DNA of 64,000 bases from assembly GCF_900128505.1 (NCBI RefSeq), contig NZ_LT669941.1:979526-1043525 (forward strand). Reading direction: 5' to 3'. Below, piece after piece: positions 36,859 to 44,483 of this stretch (positions are counted from its first letter, which is position 1; every line of letters starts with the position of its first letter). Below the pieces are notes generated by a model. It did not search any database, had not been told where the DNA came from, and saw only the letters and a list, made by a program, of their open reading frames with translations. The stretch is from Parabacteroides timonensis (GTDB lineage: Bacteria; Bacteroidota; Bacteroidia; Bacteroidales; Tannerellaceae). The position numbers were made by a program, and so were the translations under genes.

Positions 36859-37287
36859 TCAGTAATTTATTTTTAAATAGTTATATGCCCAATGATACTT
36901 CTTGCTCCTCTGAAGATCCTTTTCATCCACTGTATCAAGTCGAAGTACATTAATATTGTCCATTATGTCCGCCATCTTCACTTTACGGGCAACAAGATTC
37001 TTAGCAACTTCACAAATATAGGCCTCATAATCTATATAATTATGTCTGTTAAGTACAATTAACGTGTTTACTATATCTTCTACAAAACCTTCTTTTTTCA
37101 AATAATACGCCGTGATCCCCTTACAATCTTTCATTATATCATGTAATACAGCAATAATCATCTCAGACTCAGTATCCATTTTAAACATCACCCTTAAAAG
37201 ATGAAGTATATATGGTTTCCCAGCTTTGTTTACTTGGTTAGCAGGAGCCTTTGTTGCTATTTGTATGGCCTTATCTAAGTAATTCAT
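36859..37287 (-). CDS. Degenerate HD-domain protein (RelA/SpoT hydrolase-like)
   Basis: 142 residues. The sequence follows the HD hydrolase half of RelA/SpoT or small alarmone hydrolases: KAIQIATKAPANQVNKAGKPYILHLLRVM, AVLHDIMKD, and ARKVKMADIMDN. The metal-binding HD pair is kept (H49, D50), but the first expected His (AHxxQ) is Pro15, and the usual Glu after HD (HDxxED) is Lys53. It is therefore probably inactive as a manganese-dependent pyrophosphohydrolase and may be a decoy, a binding protein or a decaying gene. It is encoded in an AT-rich island with defence-type genes. Confidence 0.75.
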   Translation of the reverse strand: MNYLDKAIQIATKAPANQVNKAGKPYILHLLRVMFKMDTESEMIIAVLHDIMKDCKGITAYYLKKEGFVEDIVNTLIVLNRHNYIDYEAYICEVAKNLVARKVKMADIMDNINVLRLDTVDEKDLQRSKKYHWAYNYLKINY

Positions 37288-37355
37288 TGTTTCTTTATCA
37301 TAATATTATAAACACAATTTATTTCATCATCTGAGAGAACATTAAGATTTTCTAG

Positions 37356-37529
37356 GATGATCTTACTATATCAATATTAGATAACCCGAATGAGTATAAT
37401 AGGCTATTTGATAAACTAAAGGAAGAACTAAAAAAAGAACTAAGCGACAATAAGAATAACATACGCGTACATATTAAAAGAAAAAAAGTAACTGGAACGA
37501 CACAAACAAACTGGTACAAAGAAACATAG
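37356..37529 (+). pseudogene. 3' fragment of an unidentified gene
   Basis: 57 sense codons with no start codon run from just after a TAG to a stop. The encoded peptide is charged and helical (NPNEYNRLFDKLKEELKKEL), ending NWYKET. It reads like the C-terminus of a small DNA-binding accessory protein, but no family can be named. Probably left by the arrival of neighbouring DNA. Confidence 0.35.
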
Positions 37530-37556
37530 CATATAGAAATAATCAGCAAACAAAGA

Positions 37557-37739
37557 TTAATTTAATAAGGAGCAATAAAAATAAAGGGATGTACCCTCTT
37601 TGCGTAGCGGATTCCATACATGTTGCCGGCCCTTAATTTCAAGTCCTGTTTTTAAGGCTTCTCTCCTATTCAAAACTGATGGTTTATACCCACTTCCTCC
37701 AGACTGTTCCTGAGTGCGTTTAAAAGAGTTAGGCAACAA
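37557..37739 (-). CDS. Uncertain small frame
   Basis: 60 codons, containing GGSGYKPSVLNRREALKTG and QHVWNPLRKEGTSLY. The base composition here is richer in G and C than the flanks, which suggests a fragment of another element rather than a local gene. No family recognised and the start is unsupported. The rest of 37288-37965 holds only the plus-strand fragment listed. Confidence 0.25.
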   Translation of the reverse strand: MLPNSFKRTQEQSGGSGYKPSVLNRREALKTGLEIKGRQHVWNPLRKEGTSLYFYCSLLN

Positions 37740-37965
37740 TTAAAAACATATCCACAAAGATTGCCTAACAGATTATGATTCATTTAAATACATCATCTCC
37801 TATATATAAAAAAAACAATACACTTTCCAGAAAATTTTCTGGGATCTAAATCTCAAGTCTCATTTTATTTCTATTTATTATTTTTAAAATAAATTTCTTT
37901 CATTATTTTATAAGTATAACTTACAAGATAAATTAATACATTTGTAAATATTAATTATTAAAAAT

Positions 37966-38652
37966 ATGGATTACAGTCTAGATAACACTATTCACTCATG
38001 TATTGATAAATATTTTGAGAACCAACAGTATGATGATATTATCAACATTGTTGATGATGTCAAAAAAATAATAAATGATCTAAACCTAGAAGAATATTCT
38101 TTTTTTTCGACAATTGAAAAAAGGAATTATTTATATTCTTTAATGATGACAAAAGGAATTAATGATTTTAAGCGTATATATCAGCCTTTTATAGATGAAA
38201 GTATTGCTGATTATACAAATGTAATTAAGAATAATATTCCTATAGATGAAATGTCTGATATAACAAAAGGAACAGTTCGCACTAAAATATATTACGATTC
38301 TACTATTATTAGGTGGGGAAAATATAATGGTATGAGTATATCACAAATAAAAAGTATAGATCTACAATATCTAACTTTTTGTATAAGATCCATTGTCCAT
38401 TTTTGTGTTTCATTCGATATCTTGTTTGATCTATCAACTTATTGTTACTCAGACACCATAGTATATAACTTTGCGAAACATGATTTTTTAAAAGAAAAAC
38501 AACGTATATATATTGAATATAGTAAAACACTATACGAGACAAACAAATACAGCATCGATAGTCAGACAGATAGCGATATATATAATAACCCATATTATAA
38601 TGATGATCTGGATATGGATCAGCAAAGTCTTGAATTTTGGGATAATCTATAA
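37966..38652 (+). CDS. Hypothetical protein with DUF3820-like GKYxGxxI segment
   Basis: 228 residues, encoded by very AT-rich DNA and the only clear plus-strand gene in the island. Residues about 115-150 (WGKYNGMSISQIKSIDLQYLTFCI) match the pattern GKYkGksIxxI...YlxWci of DUF3820 and exonuclease-X C-terminal domains, a small domain found beside nucleases. The rest is acidic and helical with no recognisable catalytic motif. No signal peptide. It may be a nucleic-acid-related accessory protein of the island; this is a guess from one motif. Confidence 0.6.
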   Translation: MDYSLDNTIHSCIDKYFENQQYDDIINIVDDVKKIINDLNLEEYSFFSTIEKRNYLYSLMMTKGINDFKRIYQPFIDESIADYTNVIKNNIPIDEMSDITKGTVRTKIYYDSTIIRWGKYNGMSISQIKSIDLQYLTFCIRSIVHFCVSFDILFDLSTYCYSDTIVYNFAKHDFLKEKQRIYIEYSKTLYETNKYSIDSQTDSDIYNNPYYNDDLDMDQQSLEFWDNL

Positions 38653-38834
38653 TACATAAAACGTTATCTCAGAATTAGAATATCAAATAATAAATATAAT
38701 AATATAAACCAAACTTAGTATTAGTAAATAGTATCAATAAATATTTACTGACACTTTTTGCTTTTACATACTCTACTAAGGACTGGAAATCTTTTAACAT
38801 ACTGACATCCTCTTAATATAACTATTTTCTATTT

Positions 38835-38973
38835 GTAAGTATTCGGTGAACTCCTTCCTTCTTCTATAGTCTACACCCTCTATCTTTGCAAGTTTCCCAG
38901 AGATATCAAAATAACACTGCAAAAGTATAGATAAAGGTTTATAGTAAGAATACAAGGTTCACCGAATGCTTAC
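38835..38973. mobile_element. 139-bp element bounded by 17-bp inverted repeats (MITE-like)
   Basis: gtaagtattcggtgaac (38835-38851) and gttcaccgaatgcttac (38957-38973) match at 16 of 17 positions as inverted repeats. The interior has no gene but contains a TATCTTTG box. The size and structure fit a miniature inverted-repeat element. No clear target duplication was found. The remaining bases of 38653-39068 show nothing else. Confidence 0.5.
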
Positions 38974-39068
38974 TATATATTCTATGAGTTGATAAAATGA
39001 AAAAAAAATAATTCATTAAATCTTGAATTCTGGATTATTAAATCATTAACTAACTCATTTTTATTCTT

Positions 39069-39851
39069 TTAAAAATCCGATTTGATTCTTTCTAAAGACA
39101 TAATTTTAGTAAGTAACAAATCAATTTTATCAGGTAAGCATTTGTCTTTAAAGTACCTTCTAACAAATTTGATCATCGTTGGTATTTCAGATTCTTTATT
39201 TACTAATATATAGGTAATATCATCAATGCTAAATCGTAAACGATATTTTTCTTCTTTCAAAATCTCATTACGCTGTGTTATTAAATCATTTTTATCGGGT
39301 GTAAAAATATTTAAAATAAAATCGTCTGAATCTACTACATATCTCCATTCTCTTTCTTTGTAATAATCATATCTTTCATAAACTAATTTCCCCTTTCTAT
39401 ATAAGGGACCACTCTCATGTTTTATGTAATGCAATATAGTATTTGCGTGATATAATATATCTAACATATCATATTTTGTTTCTCCTTTAAGGCTATTAGC
39501 TACTTTTGCGATTAAAGGGATCATGTCATATAAGCCAGCTTTCAATAATGAATTTTCAGTTAAATAATTTACTGGATTTAACTTCATGGCTCTAGCCCAT
39601 TGTTTGGAAAGACCTATTGCGTAAGGGCCATACGATTGGGTATGCTCAGATATCAAAGTAAGAGGTATATCACAAAAAGATATTTCAGGAACAAAAAAAG
39701 AAGTTTCGTATTCATTGTGAAATATCGTCTCCATACAACATTTTGCAATAAACCCCTCACTTATAATCTTCTGTAAAATATCAAGTCCAGATAAACCAGT
39801 GTGTATATTATCATTAGTATAATGAACAACAGAATTTGTACAAACAGTCAT
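39069..39851 (-). CDS. AbiGi-family abortive infection protein (antitoxin-type)
   Basis: 260 residues. The family pattern is clear: VVHYTNDN near the start, EISFCDIPLTLISEHTQSYG, YAIGLSKQWARAMKLNPVNYL, and YYKEREWRYV toward the C-terminus. This is the AbiGi (formerly DUF2743) family, named after the lactococcal AbiG phage-abortive system. No AbiGii-type partner is seen within several kilobases, so its role here is open. It is cytosolic and lies in an island rich in defence-type genes. Confidence 0.75.
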   Translation of the reverse strand: MTVCTNSVVHYTNDNIHTGLSGLDILQKIISEGFIAKCCMETIFHNEYETSFFVPEISFCDIPLTLISEHTQSYGPYAIGLSKQWARAMKLNPVNYLTENSLLKAGLYDMIPLIAKVANSLKGETKYDMLDILYHANTILHYIKHESGPLYRKGKLVYERYDYYKEREWRYVVDSDDFILNIFTPDKNDLITQRNEILKEEKYRLRFSIDDITYILVNKESEIPTMIKFVRRYFKDKCLPDKIDLLLTKIMSLERIKSDF

Positions 39852-40130
39852 ATAAGCAATTTATTAAAGTGTTTTTTTAAATAATGTAAAGGTATGAATT
39901 TATCTTTTAGCAAACACTTTCCACACCTTAATATAATCATTTATTATGATTCAAATGCTAGATCCGCAAGTGTGGCAAGAGACTAACACTAACCAAAACA
40001 AATAAGCAAAGCTTCAACAAATACAATTATCACGTATAGAGCTTATCATTGTAATCATTTGCAACAATTTGTCAAAGCTAAACTCTGCGAAGATAGTACA
40101 ACTGCCAAAGCATATTTACAAAGTAAAGCA

Positions 40131-40250
40131 ATGGAATATTGCACCGACCCAGCTGATAAACAGTAGCAAGTTATCGAAAATCTTTTATGGAACAAAATAC
40201 ATAAGCGTAAACATTCTCTTCGTTCTATATTTATACTCAAGCAGGAATGC
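40131..40250 (+). pseudogene. Fragment of an IS5/IS4-type transposase N-terminus
   Basis: The frame reads DPADKQ-stop-QVIENLL...HKRKHSLRSIF...LKQEC, which follows the N-terminal pattern of IS5-type transposases (DxQWxxIexll...KRKhslRxIxxAilYllktGCQW). An in-frame TAG replaces the expected Trp codon and the rest of the gene is absent. The surrounding 39852-40390 shows no other gene. Confidence 0.5.
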
Positions 40251-40390
40251 AAAAATATGGATTAATTATAAAAATTATTGGATAAAAGAAAAATAGTTCT
40301 TGCCGTAAGGCAACTGTCTATGTATACAAGTTTTCGGCAAAGCTAATATAGCAAAACATAAATATCTGCAGCCTCCATTGAATATGCTTT

Positions 40391-41503
40391 TTATTGCGGT
40401 GGTGCAATAAGAGGCAGCTTCATAACAAACTGTGGAAATATAAATAGCGGAGCCTGTGGCGGCATTGTAACAAACCGTGGATGTGCAGGTAGTGGATTTG
40501 TTGCGTTCCTTACAAGTACTCTATAGCGATATCTGCATTGACAATCAGTACGATTCCCCATTTTATTTGCAATTAGAGTCCAATTCTTATCACCATACAG
40601 CCCAACAAGTTGTTTTAAAACTTCATCTTCGGCTGGCATCCATGGGCTTTTACTTATCCTGGGATTTAGATGTCTACTCCATCTTTCGAAGCACTCAGAT
40701 CTCGACCTGTTACCCACAATAAGAGCAATGACAGACCAATTTCCCTCGCCATAACTTCTCACAGCATTAAATAAAAATCCGTCCTCCACAACCGACCAGG
40801 GTCTTTTCTTCACCTTGCCCTCCCTCATTGGATAATTCTCCGGCAGATTCGGTTGTTGCATTTCGTGCATAGTTGAATGAACATTCATCAAGTCTTGAAT
40901 ATCAGTTTCCACAAGTCCTTTAGGCAAAGAAAAACGCTCGCTATAGCAATGTATTAATTGTCCCGTTTCTTTGGCATATAGATTGACATTAATTCCTTTC
41001 GGAAAACCCGGTTCTTCAACAGGTATCGAATAATATCCCAATACTTCGGCATTAAACACTAAATCTTCTACCTGGCTATCGTATTTCATATATTCTTCTA
41101 AATCTCTCCACAGTGCACTCTGGTTTACATGGTGTGTAGTGGGTATCAAGTTTGCCTCATCATCACCATGACCACCCATATATTGGTTTAAGATGTGGAA
41201 TCTTACCCATTTCCCACTAAGATCACCGAATGTACGCTGTAGCCATCTCCATCCTACAGGCTCAACAGAGGGGCTACCACCATCTAAATTTGCAGAACCA
41301 TTTCGTTTTATATAGGCATGCACTGTCTTTGCCCTACCCATTCCGTCAGGTGTAGATTCATATTCTAAGTATGCCGTTTTATCATACATAAGTTGTATCA
41401 TATTCTTCCGGTTATCTTTCATCTGAAACAACTGCCCATTCGTATTTTTTGCTTGCTGAATCGTTCTTGATGTACCTTTTTTAGATTGTATGTCCGTGTA
41501 CAT
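40391..41503 (-). CDS. Nuclease-like toxin-type protein with two Myb (R2R3-like) DNA-binding repeats
   Basis: 370 residues. Residues about 20-40 (FQMKDNRKNMIQLM) resemble the xQxxDNRxxxxxQ segment seen near the start of many effectors of contractile injection systems. Residues about 45-190 resemble a DNA/RNA non-specific endonuclease-type toxin domain: KWVRFHILNQYMGG with H103, then EANLIPTTHHVNQ. Residues 232-281 and 283-332 are two Myb/SANT repeats with the eukaryotic spacing: W236, W256, W275, then W288, W308, Y327, each pair separated by 19 and 18 residues, and linked by HLNPRISKSPW as in c-Myb R2R3. The tail is rich in Pro. No signal peptide. The combination is unusual in bacteria. Function is inferred; no catalytic activity can be shown. 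Confidence 0.75.
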   Translation of the reverse strand: MYTDIQSKKGTSRTIQQAKNTNGQLFQMKDNRKNMIQLMYDKTAYLEYESTPDGMGRAKTVHAYIKRNGSANLDGGSPSVEPVGWRWLQRTFGDLSGKWVRFHILNQYMGGHGDDEANLIPTTHHVNQSALWRDLEEYMKYDSQVEDLVFNAEVLGYYSIPVEEPGFPKGINVNLYAKETGQLIHCYSERFSLPKGLVETDIQDLMNVHSTMHEMQQPNLPENYPMREGKVKKRPWSVVEDGFLFNAVRSYGEGNWSVIALIVGNRSRSECFERWSRHLNPRISKSPWMPAEDEVLKQLVGLYGDKNWTLIANKMGNRTDCQCRYRYRVLVRNATNPLPAHPRFVTMPPQAPLFIFPQFVMKLPLIAPPQ

Positions 41504-41859
41504 ACTCGTATATTTTAAGATTATTATTACTAATGTCTCATCACCGACACTTTTTTCTTCATAATTCCTAGTCTATTATTAACAAACTTCAACCTTCCAT
41601 TTTCTTATTTTAGCTAAATTGTTCTAGAAGAGGATTTTCCATACTGTTTTTCTGCGTTCATAAGCAAATGGGGTTAATTATTTTACAAGATATCAAAGAT
41701 ACAGAAATCAACAAAACTTAATTTGCAGACAACAAATATAGCACGATGAAATGCAGAATATAGAGTATGAACGTAAAAAGAACATCCAAATGACTACAAG
41801 TATATCGATAACAGGAAAACTAACTTTAAAGATCTATTCAAATCATTATAAACAATTTA
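41504..41859. other. AT-rich intergenic region, nothing recognised
   Basis: 356 bases between the Myb-repeat gene and the TIR gene. No frame, strong hairpin or repeat stands out. Confidence 0.5.
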
Positions 41860-42813
41860 TTAATTTACATGTTCCTCAACATACTTTCTAAATTTATCAT
41901 CCATAATAGCTAATGAGAAATCAGCTCCTCTCAACTTCATTCCATCATACTTTATTCCACATAAATTAGCCCCCCTTAAATCAGCATCACAAACATTTGC
42001 ATATTTCATATTGGCACCTCTTAAATCAGCAACTCGTAGGTTACATCCTGTTAAATCGGCCTCTATTAAGTTAGCTGATCTCAAAATAGTCCCTTGAAAA
42101 TTTATACCACAAAGTAAAATGTCTCTTCCTACCAAAGTTTTATTTACCAAATAATAATAACTCAAATCAGCAGGTTTACCATACCCTTGAATATACTTCA
42201 AATGATTATTTAGAATCACACTCAATTCTTTATTACTAATCCTTTTTATCTCAGAAGGAGTATTCAAGAAATTTTTCAGATCAGTTTTTTCAATAATAGC
42301 TTTATATTTAGTTGACCATAAATCTTCTGGGAAACACAATAAATGATCCTTCAATTCAAATAAAAAGTCTGTTATATCCTGGGTTATAGTTCTTTCTATC
42401 TGGAGATCTTTCCATTCAAGTGCACCGTTACAAGGATCTACATTTCGTAAGCGTTGCTCCTTGGATGCTATTTTATTTTCCCAAAATTCTAAATACTTCA
42501 ACCTATTATCACTAAAAATATCAGTATCTTTTATGAGTATTGGTAATAAAACATTCCATCTATAATCATCTTTTTTCAATTCAACTATTTCTTTCATACA
42601 ACCAGGCGATTGTAGAAAATTATCACTGATTATTAAAAGCACAAACTTTTCAATTCGTATACGCTTCATATATTCAGAAATAGACTGGGTAAAACCAATA
42701 CGATCTTTATCTCTAATAACTTTAAAACCCAAAGCTTTGAGATCGCTACATATTCTATCTACATAATACATATCCTCCCAAGAATAAGAAACAAATACTG
42801 TTAATTCTTCCAT
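41860..42813 (-). CDS. TIR-domain protein with C-terminal pentapeptide repeats
   Basis: 317 residues, cytosolic. Residues 1-130 form a TIR domain: VFVSYSWED, the loop DKDRIGFTQSISEYM, and SDNFLQSPGCMKEIVEL, in which Glu75 is at the position of the NAD-cleaving glutamate of active TIR enzymes. Residues about 130-220 are a helical linker. Residues about 225-305 are pentapeptide repeats (A(D/N)LxG type: ANLIEADLTGCNLRVADLRGAN), which fold into a right-handed beta-helix. TIR proteins in such islands often deplete NAD during phage infection; the repeats may sense DNA-like or protein ligands. No partner gene (cyclase or SIR2) is adjacent. Confidence 0.88.
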   Translation of the reverse strand: MEELTVFVSYSWEDMYYVDRICSDLKALGFKVIRDKDRIGFTQSISEYMKRIRIEKFVLLIISDNFLQSPGCMKEIVELKKDDYRWNVLLPILIKDTDIFSDNRLKYLEFWENKIASKEQRLRNVDPCNGALEWKDLQIERTITQDITDFLFELKDHLLCFPEDLWSTKYKAIIEKTDLKNFLNTPSEIKRISNKELSVILNNHLKYIQGYGKPADLSYYYLVNKTLVGRDILLCGINFQGTILRSANLIEADLTGCNLRVADLRGANMKYANVCDADLRGANLCGIKYDGMKLRGADFSLAIMDDKFRKYVEEHVN

Positions 42814-42836
42814 AATACATAATTACTAATTAAATT

Positions 42837-43374
42837 TTACTTCAACCAACTAGCCGAACATTTGATCCACTCCATCACATCAACCACCCTATTACCTCCA
42901 GTCCTCATATCTTTTACAGCCTGATCCAGATACTTCAAAATTTCTTTGAAATCAGTTTCATTCTCAGCGTATCCAAAGTTCAACCTGGCAGAATAAAGCT
43001 CATCTAGGGCTTTTCTGAGCTCCTTTTGTCCAGATGAGCATACTCCGACTCACTAAAACCTGCTAAGTCTCGGAAATAGCTTTATCAAGGTAATCATCAA
43101 CCTTGTCAATATACGTTTCAGATTCAGCCACTAATTTTCTCATCACATAAACAATCCTGAAGATCTGGGTGTTGGTCATGCTAGATTGATCCCGGTTAAG
43201 AGATAGACTTTCTTCTATACCAATCCAATACTCTCCGGCTTCATTTATATTATCAGCTGCTTTAATGGAAGTATCGATAGCATACTGAAGTTGCTCCAGT
43301 GTTGCAGCGTATTTTTGTGCGGTTAACAATACTGGGGAGAAGAATAAAATCAAAGTGACAAACATCTTCTTCAT
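42837..43374 (-). pseudogene. Frameshifted gene for a small secreted helical protein
   Basis: The first frame starts MKKMFVTLILFFSPVLLTAQK, a clear signal peptide, and continues to DYLDKAISET-stop at 43063. The sequence then stays protein-like in other frames: GFSESEYAHLDK, then QKELRKALDELYSARLNFGY through VMEWIKCSASWLK to a stop at 42837. Read together they give one protein of about 175-180 residues with two frame changes. The remaining first-frame product of about 103 residues may still be secreted. Family not recognised. Confidence 0.55.
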
Positions 43375-43644
43375 ATCAGCAAAAGTAAAAATAATAAATA
43401 CATTTTCAAACCTTTTCATCTTTATTTTCTTATTCTTTTATAAACTTCCTCTATTAGGAGGAAAAAAGGATACCTTATACCCTATCTCATGCCCCAACGA
43501 TATTCTTAGATAACCCTGGCAGTTGTCAAGGAATCAGTAGTCAAGATGAAGATATAAGCATGAAAAAATCCTCACCAGTAATCAGTTACTTCACTTACAC
43601 GCACATTGTTAAGTTGCAAATTTTCCTCTTTCCCATATCTAATA

Positions 43645-44238
43645 TCATACTTTACAATACCACTCATCAACCTGCTCTTTTTTCGATTCATCAAACTTTC
43701 CGACCCATATTTTGTTACCTCTTTCCTCACATATACAAGAACTTTGAGTCATCAGGACGATATTCAGAAAAGCGTAGTTTGTTATAGTGTTTGTACCTCT
43801 CGTATAGAAAGATAGCATAAACATGTCTCTGATGAAATTTATAAGACTTCTTGGTGGGTCATTATAATATGGATCATCAGGTATATTGGCTATTGCTTTA
43901 ATCAATTCAGAAGGTAAAGCTCTTTTCTTTGATATTGGCAAAGGAGGCATCTTATATCTCTCAAATAGATTATATGGAATTACGACTACTCCTATTTCAA
44001 GGTTATTATATTTAGCTCTTATTTTATTTATAGAAGCTTTAAAATTAGTCATATAAATATATACAGATGCTGGAGACATCTTTCCATTTTGTAAATAAGA
44101 AGTGTAATTATTTAGAAAAATTAGCGTTATTTTATTGATATTCAAAACACTATAATTAATATATTTCATTAATGATGAACGAGTTGTTAGATAATTAAAT
44201 TTTGTATTTTCGCTAGATAACGTTCGTATCCAATACAA
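43645..44238 (-). pseudogene. Truncated tyrosine recombinase (integrase) of the phoH island
   Basis: About 197 codons. It contains the SAM-like core-binding domain (MSPASVYIYMTNFKASINKIRA) and the start of the catalytic domain (RDMFMLSFYTRGTNT, with the first catalytic Arg), as in Bacteroidota integrases. The N-terminal arm-binding domain is missing because the frame enters the 66-bp repeat, where it meets a stop. The K, HxxR and Tyr regions are missing at the other end, where unrelated sequence (GNKIWVGKFDESKK) follows. It is therefore inactive, but its place next to the repeat supports integrase-driven insertion of the island. Confidence 0.75.
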
Positions 44239-44280
44239 AATTCATCTTTGCTCCCATGATCATTTCGATTTAATGATTAT
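44215..44280. repeat. 66-bp direct repeat, right end of the phoH island (att-like)
   Basis: Same as 36246-36311 except for one base. In this copy the phoH reading frame runs 16 codons and then meets TAG, so it is a dead copy of the gene's 5' end. Confidence 0.9.
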
Positions 44281-44435
44281 CGCTTCTAAGTTAAAAACAT
44301 TTTTGAGACTTATTTAGTTTAAAAGGTAAAATAAAGTTGAAAGACCAATTTATTCCGTTTTTAGGCGAATTGCATAATACCTATCCAAATAACAATATCT
44401 CTCCTCTCAATTCATTCAAATTTAAATCTTGTATG

Positions 44436-44443
44436 TATATTTG
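44436..44443 (+). promoter_or_regulatory. -7 box (TATATTTG) of the GH20 gene
   Basis: Exact TAnnTTTG match, 40 bases before the start codon. No clear -33 TTTG. Confidence 0.6.
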
Positions 44444-44483
44444 CCGCACAATGATTTTTTACAAACAATAAAATCTAACACTT

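Noticed and set aside
40055..40252. Minus-strand Cys-containing 65-codon frame
   Set aside because: It is the antisense of a transposase fragment and has no support of its own.
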